DNA from: Anaerorhabdus sp964386325
GTDB taxonomy: Bacteria > Bacillota_I > Bacilli_A > Erysipelotrichales > Erysipelotrichaceae
Direction: 5' to 3'
Assembly (NCBI GenBank): GCA_964386325.1
Contig: CAYLQY010000001.1
Span: forward strand, 321,811-385,810
DNA: 64,000 nucleotides
Shown: piece by piece, positions 7,618 to 15,923 of the stretch
Numbering within the stretch: the stretch's first letter is position 1
How the letters are laid out: each line of letters starts with the position of its first letter
Translations under genes and position numbers: made by a program
Notes under the pieces: model-generated
Seen by the model: the letters and a program-made list of their open reading frames with translations, nothing else
The model's database searches: none
Told to the model about the DNA's origin: nothing

Positions 7618-9258
7618 ATGAACAAGATTGAACAAAACCTAACACAGGCAATTAAGGAAGCAATAAAAAAATTATATCAAGTTGAAGATGATTCACTTGT
7701 AATGATTGAAATTCCAAAGGACAACACAAATGGAGACTATTCTACAAACGTTGCAATGAGATTAGCGAAAGTTGCAAAAAAAGCACCAGCCATGATTGCT
7801 CAAGAGGTAGTTGCTGAACTTAAGGAAACAGTGAAGGATGCCGATAAAATTGAAATTGCGGGACCTGGTTTTATTAATTTTTGGATGAAGAAAACTCTTC
7901 TTGCAGATATTATCAATGTGGTTATTGATAAAGGTGATAAATACGGTGAAAATACAAGTGGTGATAACCTAGCGATTCTTGTGGAATATGTTAGTGCTAA
8001 CCCAACAGGTGATTTGCACTTAGGACATGCACGTGGAGCTGCTTGGGGAGATTGTATTTGTCGTTTGTTAAATAAGAGTGGTTATAACTGCTTACGCGAA
8101 TACTATATTAATGATGCAGGAGCACAAATGATTAACTTAGGTAAGTCTGTTTATGCTCGTTATGCTGAAGCTTTTGGTGTTAAAGTTGATATTCCAGAAG
8201 ATGGATATCAAGGACCAGACGTAGCTCAAATCGGTAAAGAACTTGCTGAAGAACTCGGTGATGTATGGCTAAATAAAGAAGAAGGACGTATTGAATTCTT
8301 TAAAGAAAGAGGCCGTGAAAAAGAATTAGATAAAATTAAAAAAGATCTTCAATATTATGGATGTGAATTCGATTCATGGATTTCTGAACAATCTTTATAT
8401 GACAATGGTAGTGTAGATGAATGTATTGTTAAGATGAAAGAAATGGGTCTTACTTTTGAAGAAGATGGAGCTTTATGGTTTAAATCAACGAAATGGGGAG
8501 ACGATAAAGATCGTGTTCTTCGTAAGAGTGATGGAACACTTACATACTTAACACCGGATATTGCAAATCATATGGATAAATTCAATCGTGGTTATAAAAA
8601 ATTAGTTAACCTTTGGGGTGCTGATCATCATGGTTATATTCCACGTATGATTGCGGCGATTCAAGCAATGGGATATGGTCCTAAAGACTTAGAAGTTGAT
8701 ATTATTCAAATGGTTCGTTTAGTAGATGAAGGTCAAGAAGTTAAGATGAGTAAACGTACAGGTAATGCGATTACAATTCGTGAACTTTGTGATGATATTG
8801 GGGTTGATGCAGCTCGTTATTTCTTTGTAAGTCGTGCGGTGGATACGCATTTAGATTTTGACCTTGGGTTAGCTCGTAAGAAAACAAATGAAAACCCAGT
8901 GTATTATGCACAATATGCCCATGCACGTATTTGTTCAATTTTACGCCAAGCTCCAGAATTCAAACAAGAAGAAAGCTATGACTTATTAGTAAGTGAAAAA
9001 GAAGTAGACTTATTAAAATACATTGCAGAATTTACAAGTGTTGTTGCAGATGCGGCAGCTACACGTTCACCAAATAAAATTTGTAACTATGTTCAAAAGC
9101 TAGCTGGATATTTCCATAGTTTCTATGGAGCTCATAAGATTATTGATGAAGCAAATCCAGAACTTACAAATCAACGTTTAGGTTTATTGTTAGCTACAAA
9201 ACAAACTTTAGCTAATGCATTAGACTTAATCGGAATTAGTGCTCCAGAAAAAATGTAA
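7618..9258 (+). CDS. argS: Arginyl-tRNA synthetase
   Basis: A 546-residue class I aminoacyl-tRNA synthetase charging tRNA-Arg. The N-terminal Arg-tRNA-synthetase domain covers about residues 1-90, the HIGH motif is HLGH (134-137), the KMSK-type motif lies in VKMSKRTG, and an anticodon-binding DALR domain is at the C-terminus. An upstream in-frame ATG exists at 7579, but it would start inside the terminator hairpin; ATG 7618 has GAAGAGGAG upstream and begins MNKIEQ, the usual family start. Regulation by the T-box is expected, but a tRNA unit lies between them. Confidence 0.96.
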   Translation: MNKIEQNLTQAIKEAIKKLYQVEDDSLVMIEIPKDNTNGDYSTNVAMRLAKVAKKAPAMIAQEVVAELKETVKDADKIEIAGPGFINFWMKKTLLADIINVVIDKGDKYGENTSGDNLAILVEYVSANPTGDLHLGHARGAAWGDCICRLLNKSGYNCLREYYINDAGAQMINLGKSVYARYAEAFGVKVDIPEDGYQGPDVAQIGKELAEELGDVWLNKEEGRIEFFKERGREKELDKIKKDLQYYGCEFDSWISEQSLYDNGSVDECIVKMKEMGLTFEEDGALWFKSTKWGDDKDRVLRKSDGTLTYLTPDIANHMDKFNRGYKKLVNLWGADHHGYIPRMIAAIQAMGYGPKDLEVDIIQMVRLVDEGQEVKMSKRTGNAITIRELCDDIGVDAARYFFVSRAVDTHLDFDLGLARKKTNENPVYYAQYAHARICSILRQAPEFKQEESYDLLVSEKEVDLLKYIAEFTSVVADAAATRSPNKICNYVQKLAGYFHSFYGAHKIIDEANPELTNQRLGLLLATKQTLANALDLIGISAPEKM

Positions 9259-9267
9259 TAACTAAAG

Positions 9268-9301
9268 AGTGGTATAGTTTAGGCTATATCACTTTTATTT
9301 T
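9268..9301 (+). terminator. Terminator after argS
   Basis: AGTGGTATAG (9268-9277) pairs with CTATATCACT (9284-9293), one G-T pair, followed by TTTATTTT. Confidence 0.8.
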
Positions 9302-9359
9302 GCAAAGTATACTTGACAAAAATATGCAAAGTAAACTATACTAAAAATGCAAAGTTGAC
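9301..9359 (+). repeat. Three direct operator-like repeats (TGCAAAGTnnAC)
   Basis: TGCAAAGTATAC (9301-9312), TGCAAAGTAAAC (9325-9336) and TGCAAAGTTGAC (9348-9359) are spaced 24 and 23 bases. They flank and fill the promoter TTGACA (9313-9318) / TATACT (9337-9342). A partial fourth copy, TGCAAG, starts at 9362. Binding by the XRE protein encoded next would block its own promoter. Confidence 0.7.
9313..9342 (+). promoter_or_regulatory. Promoter of the XRE regulator operon
   Basis: Perfect TTGACA, 18-base spacer fully occupied by operator repeat 2, then TATACT. Confidence 0.7.
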
Positions 9360-9377
9360 TATGCAAGAAGGTGAAAC

Positions 9378-9578
9378 ATGAAGACAAGAATCAAAGAATT
9401 GAGAAAAGAAAGAAAAATATCTCAAGAGGAATTAGCACTGGCAGTAGGAACAACTAGACAGACTATAACATCAATTGAGGTAGAAAAATATGTGGCATCA
9501 TTACAATTAGCCTATAAAATAGCTAGATATTTTGGATGCACAATAGAAGAAGTATTTGATTTAACGGAGGTCGAATAG
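9378..9578 (+). CDS. XRE-family transcriptional regulator (YgzD-like)
   Basis: A 66-residue single-domain DNA-binding protein. The helix-turn-helix covers most of the sequence: SQEELALAVGTTRQTITSIEVEKY is the recognition unit, ending in FGCTIEEVFDL. Such short regulators are usually co-transcribed with a small membrane protein, as here (9 bases downstream). The three repeats over its promoter imply autoregulation. The signal it senses is unknown. Confidence 0.88.
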   Translation: MKTRIKELRKERKISQEELALAVGTTRQTITSIEVEKYVASLQLAYKIARYFGCTIEEVFDLTEVE

Positions 9579-9586
9579 AAAATTAT

Positions 9587-10036
9587 ATGGAAAAATTTAG
9601 AAACAAATTACTAAAACGTAGAAATTTGATGATTGGATTAGGGTTCATTGCTTTATCTTTTATTTTAATTATGAAATTTTATGTAGAAGATTTACCAAAT
9701 TTACCAGAATGGCTTGTCTATGAACTAGAGTTTTTAACTGGTTTATTTTTAGGCTTAGAAATATTATTTGCAATTTATGCAATTAAAATGAGAAAAGCTC
9801 TTAATAGTGAAGAATTATTGCAACAACTTTATATTGAAGAAAATGATGAAAGAAAAAGATATATTCGTGCTAAAGCTGGTCAACCACTAATCATGATTCT
9901 AAGTGGTGTATTATTGTTTGTTGCAGCTATAATAGGCATTTATAATTTTAATATGTCATTAGCAATAATAGGTGTTGTATTATTTCAAATGACTGTTAGT
10001 GTCATTTATAAGTTATATTTATTGAAAACAATGTAG
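9587..10036 (+). CDS. Small membrane protein paired with the XRE regulator
   Basis: 149 residues with four predicted membrane segments (about 14-32, 42-66, 98-115, 120-142) and a charged cytoplasmic loop around residues 70-95 (EEL..QLYIEENDERKRYIRAKAG). I do not recognise a characterised function. Membrane proteins of this size next to YgzD-like regulators are common in Firmicutes and may be sensors or targets of the regulator. Confidence 0.65.
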   Translation: MEKFRNKLLKRRNLMIGLGFIALSFILIMKFYVEDLPNLPEWLVYELEFLTGLFLGLEILFAIYAIKMRKALNSEELLQQLYIEENDERKRYIRAKAGQPLIMILSGVLLFVAAIIGIYNFNMSLAIIGVVLFQMTVSVIYKLYLLKTM

Positions 10037-10050
10037 AATGGAGAAATACA

Positions 10051-10815
10051 ATGAAAATAAAGATGATTGTCTTTGATTTAGATGGCACTTTATTGAATAG
10101 TGAAAAGAAGATAACTGATGCGACTAAAGCTAGTATTCAAAAATGTCGCGAAAAAGGTATTAAAGTTGCACTAGCAACAGCTCGTTCTGAAGCAGCATCC
10201 AAGCGAATTACTGATATTATAAAACCGGATGTCATGATTTCAAATGGTGGTGCACTAGCAAAAATTGAAAATAATGTGATTTATGAAGTGGAAATACCGA
10301 GCGACTCTGTTAATAATTTAATAGAGAAGTTATTAACAAGAAGTGATCTTAATTCGTTATCTCTACAGAATTCTCAAGGATATTACACATCATACAAAGA
10401 TTCATACTCGGATGACTATAAAGATGGTATTTATACTGATTTTAAAACACCTTTTTTAAAAGGAGCATACAAAATTACACCAGAACTGATGAATAAAGAA
10501 AATGTAATGAAAATAGTAGAGGATTATAGCGAACTTGAGATAACAGAATTTAGTAATGAGAATTATTATCGAATCGCTCATAAAAACGCGACAAAATTAA
10601 AAGCAATACAAGCAGTGGCTGAAAACATGTCTACCTCACTTGAAGATATGGTTTATTTTGGTGATGACTATAATGATTATGAAATGATTAAACACGCTGG
10701 CATTGGGGTAGCTATGGGTAATGCTATTCAAGTCATCAAAGATATTGCAGACTATTGTTGTGATACTAATGATAATGATGGAATAGCAAAATGGATTACT
10801 GAAAAAATTTTATGA
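10051..10815 (+). CDS. HAD-IIB family (Cof-type) phosphatase
   Basis: A 254-residue haloacid dehalogenase-type hydrolase. Motif I is FDLDGTLLN near the N-terminus, with catalytic Asp8 and Asp10, and the C-terminal metal motif is FGDDYNDYEMIKHAG followed by GVAMGNA. The cap domain between is the C2B type. These enzymes dephosphorylate sugar phosphates or cofactors such as FMN and PLP; specificity cannot be assigned. It follows the membrane protein by 14 bases. Confidence 0.85.
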   Translation: MKIKMIVFDLDGTLLNSEKKITDATKASIQKCREKGIKVALATARSEAASKRITDIIKPDVMISNGGALAKIENNVIYEVEIPSDSVNNLIEKLLTRSDLNSLSLQNSQGYYTSYKDSYSDDYKDGIYTDFKTPFLKGAYKITPELMNKENVMKIVEDYSELEITEFSNENYYRIAHKNATKLKAIQAVAENMSTSLEDMVYFGDDYNDYEMIKHAGIGVAMGNAIQVIKDIADYCCDTNDNDGIAKWITEKIL

Positions 10816-10843
10816 TAGTAAAAATCACGTTACTATAAATTAG

Positions 10844-10870
10844 GGCATATAATAAAAATGTGCCTTTTTT
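10844..10870 (+). terminator. Terminator after the HAD gene
   Basis: GGCATAT (10844-10850) pairs with ATGTGCC (10858-10864), then six T. Confidence 0.75.
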
Positions 10871-11001
10871 AATACATCTTAGTTTTCACGAAATGAACAC
10901 ACAAGAAATGTTTTGAAAATAATTTACATTGCAGAATATGGCTTTAAATAAGGCGATGGAAGTTGTTTCAGGATAGATTTTCGTAAAAGTTTTCATAAAA
11001 A

Positions 11002-11103
11002 TGTAACATGTGAAAAACTTATTTTACAATAATTTATGTTTTTTTTGACCCACAAAGGGGGTGTAATTAGAATAGACTGAAATTACAAAAGAAAGCGATT
11101 ACA
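11002..11103 (+). promoter_or_regulatory. arc operon control region: dyads, promoter and cre site
   Basis: The 364-base gap before arcA holds a terminator, then this region. TGTAACAT (11002-11009) and ATTTTACA (11021-11028) form an imperfect dyad upstream of TTGACC (11045-11050), 17-base spacer, TAGAAT (11068-11073). AGAAAGCGATTACA (11090-11103) fits the CcpA cre consensus TGnAAnCGnWWnCA with one mismatch and lies just after the expected transcription start, where CcpA would repress. No ORF is seen in the gap. Confidence 0.65.
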
Positions 11104-11178
11104 ATAATTTCGATTTGGACGTCCCATTATTGGAAAGCCTTCAGAATATCACAAAACATAAGAAAAAGGAGACTAGAA

Positions 11179-12396
11179 ATGGTAGCAATTCATGTAACGA
11201 GCGAAATTAAACCACTTAAAAAAGTTTTATTACACAGACCTGGGAAGGAATTATTAAATTTAACTCCAGATACATTAGGACGTTTATTATTTGATGATAT
11301 CCCTTATTTACCAGTAGCTCAAAAAGAACACGACCGTTTTGCAGAAATATTAAGAGAAAATGGCGTTGAGGTTGTTTATTTAGAAGATTTAATGGCAGAA
11401 ACACTTGAAATTTCAGCAGAACTTAAAGAAAAATTCATTAAGCAATACATCGAAGAAGCAAATATTCATACAGAACGTTGGAAAAAAATCTTATTTGATT
11501 TCTTTATGAATATTCAAGATTCTAAAGAATTAGTGTTGAAGACAATGGAAGGATTGAACTTAAAAGAAGTTCATGTTTCTCCAGAAAATTCATTAGTTGA
11601 TCTAGTTTCTGAATCTGACAAATTAATTATTGATCCAATGCCTAATCTATACTTTACTCGCGATCCATTCGCATCAGTAGGAGAAGGAGTTACATTAAAT
11701 AAAATGTATTCAGTTACACGTAATCGTGAAACTATTTATGCAGAATACATTTTCAACTATCATCCTGAATACAAAGGACAAGTTGAAAAATGGTATGACC
11801 GTTATGAAGAATTCCATATTGAAGGTGGAGACGTATTAAACATTAATGAAACTACATTAGCAGTTGGTATTTCACAACGCACATGTCCTGAAGCAATTGA
11901 TGGATTAGCACACCATATCTTCAGTAATCCAAAAAATAAAATTCAAAGAATCTTAGCAGTTAATATTCCAAACAACCGTGCAATGATGCATCTAGATACA
12001 GTATTTACTCAAATCGACACAGATAAGTTTACTGTTCATCCAGGTATTTATGGAGCATTACAAGTGTTTGAAATTACTCCTAAAGATGGAGATATTCTTG
12101 TAAAAGAAATTAACGATAAATTAGAAAATATTTTAGCAAAATATATCGGACATCCAGTAACATTAATTCCTTGTGCTGGTGGAGATAGAATTGCTTCTGA
12201 ACGTGAACAATGGAATGATGGATCAAATACATTATGTATAGCACCAGGTGTTATCGTTGTTTATGATCGCAACAATGTTACAAATGAAATTCTTAGAGAA
12301 CAAGGATTAACAGTATTAGAAATGCCAAGTGCTGAATTATCAAGAGGACGTGGTGGACCTAGATGCATGTCAATGCCACTTGTTCGTGAAGACTAA
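11179..12396 (+). CDS. arcA: Arginine deiminase
   Basis: A 405-residue guanidino-group hydrolase converting arginine to citrulline and ammonia, the first step of the ADI pathway. Diagnostic motifs are FTRDPFA, EGGDVLNIN and the C-terminal GGPRCMSMPL with catalytic Cys396. The start has AAAAAGGAGA upstream. It heads the arcABC-arcD operon, spaced 36 bases from arcB, and the cre site upstream suggests repression when preferred sugars are available. Confidence 0.97.
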   Translation: MVAIHVTSEIKPLKKVLLHRPGKELLNLTPDTLGRLLFDDIPYLPVAQKEHDRFAEILRENGVEVVYLEDLMAETLEISAELKEKFIKQYIEEANIHTERWKKILFDFFMNIQDSKELVLKTMEGLNLKEVHVSPENSLVDLVSESDKLIIDPMPNLYFTRDPFASVGEGVTLNKMYSVTRNRETIYAEYIFNYHPEYKGQVEKWYDRYEEFHIEGGDVLNINETTLAVGISQRTCPEAIDGLAHHIFSNPKNKIQRILAVNIPNNRAMMHLDTVFTQIDTDKFTVHPGIYGALQVFEITPKDGDILVKEINDKLENILAKYIGHPVTLIPCAGGDRIASEREQWNDGSNTLCIAPGVIVVYDRNNVTNEILREQGLTVLEMPSAELSRGRGGPRCMSMPLVRED

Positions 12397-12432
12397 AAAC
12401 ATAAATATAACTTAAAAGGAGAAAATAAATTT

Positions 12433-13425
12433 ATGGCAGTTAACTTAAGAGGAAGAAATTTCTTAAAATTATTAGATTTCTCAACAGAAGAAATCAGATA
12501 CTTAATTGATTTATCAAAAGAACTTAAAAAAATGAAACTTGCAGGAATTCCTCATCGTTATCTTGAAGGAAAAAATATCGTATTATTATTTGAAAAAACA
12601 TCTACTCGTACACGTTGTGCATTTGAAGTTGGTGGAATGGATTTAGGTATGGGTGTTACTTATCTTGACCCAGGATCTTCTCAAATGGGTAAAAAAGAAA
12701 GTATCGCAGATACTGCAAGAGTTCTTGGAAGAATGTATGACGGAATTGAATACCGTGGATATGCTCAAGAATTAGTTGAAGAACTTGCAAAATACGCTGG
12801 AGTACCAGTTTGGAATGGTTTAACAACTGAATTCCATCCTACTCAAATGTTAGCTGATATGTTAACAATTGAAGAAAAATTTGGACATTTAAAAGGAATC
12901 AATTTCACATTCTTTGGAGATGCTCGTAATAACATGGGTAACTCATTAATGGTTGCTTGTGCTAAGTTAGGTCTTAACTTTACAGCATGTGCACCAAAAG
13001 AATTATGGCCAGATGAAGAACTAGTTGCTACTTGTAAAGAACTTGCTAAAGAACATGAATGCACAGTTACTTTAACTGAAGATGTTAAAGAAGGCGCAAC
13101 AAATGCAGATGTTATCTATACAGATATTTGGGTTTCTATGGGAGAACCAGATGATGTTTGGGATACAAGAATTAAACTATTAAGCAAATATCAAGTTAAT
13201 AAAGATGTTATGGCAATGGCTAAACATGAAGCTATCTTCATGCACTGCTTACCTAGCTTCCATGATACAAACACTACAATTGGTGCAGATATTGCGAAGA
13301 AATTTGGCTTAAAAGAAATGGAAGTTTCTGATGAAGTATTCGAATCAAAACAATCTGTTGTCTTTGATGAAGCTGAAAACCGCATGCACACAATTAAAGC
13401 TGTTATGTATGCAACATTAAGATAG
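12433..13425 (+). CDS. arcB: Ornithine carbamoyltransferase, catabolic
   Basis: A 330-residue transcarbamylase converting citrulline and phosphate to ornithine and carbamoyl phosphate in the ADI direction. The carbamoyl-phosphate motif STRTR is at residues 57-61, and HCLPSFHD is the ornithine-side motif. Context between arcA and arcC indicates the catabolic role. The ribosome site is AAAAGGAG. Confidence 0.96.
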   Translation: MAVNLRGRNFLKLLDFSTEEIRYLIDLSKELKKMKLAGIPHRYLEGKNIVLLFEKTSTRTRCAFEVGGMDLGMGVTYLDPGSSQMGKKESIADTARVLGRMYDGIEYRGYAQELVEELAKYAGVPVWNGLTTEFHPTQMLADMLTIEEKFGHLKGINFTFFGDARNNMGNSLMVACAKLGLNFTACAPKELWPDEELVATCKELAKEHECTVTLTEDVKEGATNADVIYTDIWVSMGEPDDVWDTRIKLLSKYQVNKDVMAMAKHEAIFMHCLPSFHDTNTTIGADIAKKFGLKEMEVSDEVFESKQSVVFDEAENRMHTIKAVMYATLR

Positions 13426-13432
13426 GTTGCTT

Positions 13433-14371
13433 ATGACAAAAAAACGCCTAGTAATTGCTTTAGGAGGCAATGCATTAGGAAATACTCCTGAAGAACAATT
13501 AGACTTAGTTAAACAAACTGCGAAAACAATCGTTGATTTAGTTGAAGAAGATTACGATGTCATTATTGGACATGGTAATGGACCTCAAGTAGGAATGATA
13601 AATAACGCGATGGAATTTTCTGCTAATGGTGGTGGAAAAACTCCATACATGCCATTCCCAGAATGTGGTGCGATGTCACAAGGATACATTGGTTATCATT
13701 TGGCACAATCAATTGAAGCTGAATTAGATCGCCGTAACATTAAAAAAGATGTTGCATGCATCGTAACTCAAGTAGTAGTTGATCCTAACGATAAAGCATT
13801 TGAAAAACCTACAAAACCAATCGGTTCATTCTACACAAAAGAAGAAGCCGATAAGATTGCAGCTGAAAAAGGTTTTGTATTTGTTGAAGATGCAGGTCGT
13901 GGATACAGAAGGGTAGTACCTAGCCCTATTCCTACACGCATAGTTGAATTAAATGTTGTTGAACAATTAGTTCAAGCTGGCGATGTAGTAATCACAGTTG
14001 GTGGTGGGGGCATACCAGTTATTGAAACACAAGATGGTTTACAAGGAGTTGCAGCGGTTATTGATAAAGACCGTTCAAGTTCAAAACTTGCACTTGATGC
14101 AAAGGCTGACATGCTTGTTATTTTAACAGCAGTTGACCGTGTATGTATTAACTACAATAAACCAGACCAAAAAGCCCTAGCTGAAATGACAGTTGAGGAA
14201 GCTAAACAATACATTAGTGAAGGACATTTTGCTCCAGGATCTATGTTACCAAAAGTTGAAGCTTGTCTTGATTTCGTTGAAGCAACTAAAAATGGTGTCG
14301 CTCTAATCACATCGTTAGAAAAAGCAAAGGATGCTTTGAAAGGAGAAACAGGAACTGTAATTAAAAAATAG
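13433..14371 (+). CDS. arcC: Carbamate kinase
   Basis: A 312-residue amino-acid-kinase-fold enzyme making ATP from carbamoyl phosphate, the energy-yielding step of the ADI pathway. IALGGNALGN near the start, GHGNGPQVG and the AVIDKDRSSSKLA region are characteristic. A TTG at 13427 is in frame, but ATG 13433 is preferred: it begins MTKKRLVIALGG and lies about 6 bases after AGG at the arcB stop. Confidence 0.96.
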   Translation: MTKKRLVIALGGNALGNTPEEQLDLVKQTAKTIVDLVEEDYDVIIGHGNGPQVGMINNAMEFSANGGGKTPYMPFPECGAMSQGYIGYHLAQSIEAELDRRNIKKDVACIVTQVVVDPNDKAFEKPTKPIGSFYTKEEADKIAAEKGFVFVEDAGRGYRRVVPSPIPTRIVELNVVEQLVQAGDVVITVGGGGIPVIETQDGLQGVAAVIDKDRSSSKLALDAKADMLVILTAVDRVCINYNKPDQKALAEMTVEEAKQYISEGHFAPGSMLPKVEACLDFVEATKNGVALITSLEKAKDALKGETGTVIKK

Positions 14372-14396
14372 TCCTGTAAAAAAAAAGGTGGATAAA

Positions 14397-15800
14397 ATGA
14401 CAGAAAAGAAAAAGAGGTCAATAAGTGCTTATTCCATTTTGTTACTAATCATTATTGCTTTAGCTGCAGTAACATGGTTTGTACCAGGTGTTGAAAAAGC
14501 TACTCTAGCAACAATTGTAATGGCTCCGTATAATGGATTCGTTAATGCGATTGACGTTTGCGTATTCGTTCTAGTTTTAGGTGGTTTCTTAGGGGTTGTT
14601 ACAAAAACAGGAGCACTTGATGCAGGTATCAAAACTCTTGTTAAGAAATTAAACGGAAATGAATTAGTTCTTATTCCAATACTTATGTGCGTATTCGCTT
14701 TAGGTGGTACAACATATGGTATGTGTGAAGAAACAGTTGCATTCTATGCATTGATAAGTGCTACAATGGTTGCTGCTGGATTCGATACAATCGTAGCTGC
14801 TGCAACAATCTTACTTGGAGCTGGTATTGGTTGCTTAGGATCAACAGTAAACCCATTCGCAACAGGAATTGCTTCTTCTGCATTAGTTGACATGGGAGTT
14901 CCAGTTGACCAATCTGTTATCATGGTATTAGGATTCACATTATTAGTAGTTAACTTAGTTATCGCAATTTGGTATGTAATGCGTTATGCTAAGAAAGTTA
15001 AAAATGAAAAAGGTTCAATTCTTTCTACAAGTGAAAAAGCTGCAATGATGGAACACTATGCACAAGGTGACCATGAGAAAGTTACTTTCACAGGAAAACA
15101 AAAATTTGTTCTTGTAATCTTCGCATTTGTATTTATTGTAATGATTATTTCTGTTATGCCTTGGGCTGACTTAATTGGTGAATCAGCAGCTAATGCAATC
15201 TTTGGATGGTCTTCATTCTTAAATGGTGTTGCATTAGGTGGTTGGTGGTTTGGAGAACTTGCAATGTGGTTCTTCCTTGCTACAATTATCGTTGGTATTC
15301 TTGGTGGATTACATGAAAAAGTTATCGTTGAATCATTTGTAAGTGGTGCAGCTGATATCGTTTCTGTAGTATTAATTATTGCTGTAGCTCGTGGAGCTTC
15401 TGTACTAATGACTCAAACAGGATTAGACATTTACTTGCTAACTGCTGCTGCAAATGCATTAAATGGTCTAAGTGCTACAATCTTTGCACCATTAGCATAT
15501 CTAGTTTATATTGGATTATCATTCTTAATTCCATCTACTAGTGGATGTGCTACAGTTACTATGCCAATTATGGGTCCATTAACTGCATCATTAGGTTACA
15601 ATCCAGCTGTTATGGTTATGATTTTCGCTGCTGCAAGTGGAATCGTTAACTTATTTACTCCTACATCTGGTGTTGTAATGGGAGGATTATCAATTGCCAA
15701 AGTTGAATACTCTACATGGTTAAAATGGGCTGGTAAACTTATTTTAATCCTAGCTGTTGTATCATGTGTAATTCTTACTGTTGCAATGACAATTCTATAA
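14397..15800 (+). CDS. arcD: YfcC-family membrane carrier, probable arginine/ornithine exchanger
   Basis: A 467-residue polytopic protein with about 12 hydrophobic segments, of the YfcC/DcuC superfamily (PF03606) rather than the APC-type ArcD. Proteins of this family replace ArcD in many Firmicutes ADI operons and are annotated as arginine/ornithine antiporters by context. The signature FLIPSTSGCATVTMPIMGPL lies in the C-terminal half. GTG 14388 is in frame, but ATG 14397 has AAAAGGTGG 5 bases upstream. The symbol rests on operon position, not on homology to classical ArcD. Confidence 0.8.
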   Translation: MTEKKKRSISAYSILLLIIIALAAVTWFVPGVEKATLATIVMAPYNGFVNAIDVCVFVLVLGGFLGVVTKTGALDAGIKTLVKKLNGNELVLIPILMCVFALGGTTYGMCEETVAFYALISATMVAAGFDTIVAAATILLGAGIGCLGSTVNPFATGIASSALVDMGVPVDQSVIMVLGFTLLVVNLVIAIWYVMRYAKKVKNEKGSILSTSEKAAMMEHYAQGDHEKVTFTGKQKFVLVIFAFVFIVMIISVMPWADLIGESAANAIFGWSSFLNGVALGGWWFGELAMWFFLATIIVGILGGLHEKVIVESFVSGAADIVSVVLIIAVARGASVLMTQTGLDIYLLTAAANALNGLSATIFAPLAYLVYIGLSFLIPSTSGCATVTMPIMGPLTASLGYNPAVMVMIFAAASGIVNLFTPTSGVVMGGLSIAKVEYSTWLKWAGKLILILAVVSCVILTVAMTIL

Positions 15801-15824
15801 ATCTTACTATAAATAATAATAATT

Positions 15825-15853
15825 GAAGACTCTTTTAAAAAGGGTCTTCTTTT
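15825..15853 (+). terminator. Terminator of the arc operon
   Basis: GAAGACTC (15825-15832) pairs with GGGTCTTC (15842-15849), extended by TTTT/AAAA, then TTTT. Confidence 0.8.
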
Positions 15854-15895
15854 GCTATGTAAATGACATGAAAACGAGAAAAAAGTATATAAACA

Positions 15896-15904
15896 TGTTA
15901 TAAT
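15896..15904 (+). promoter_or_regulatory. Extended -10 promoter for the AraC-type regulator
   Basis: TGT followed by TATAAT (15899-15904), 20 bases before the start codon; no clear -35. Confidence 0.5.
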
Positions 15905-15923
15905 AATAAACGAAGGTAAAACT

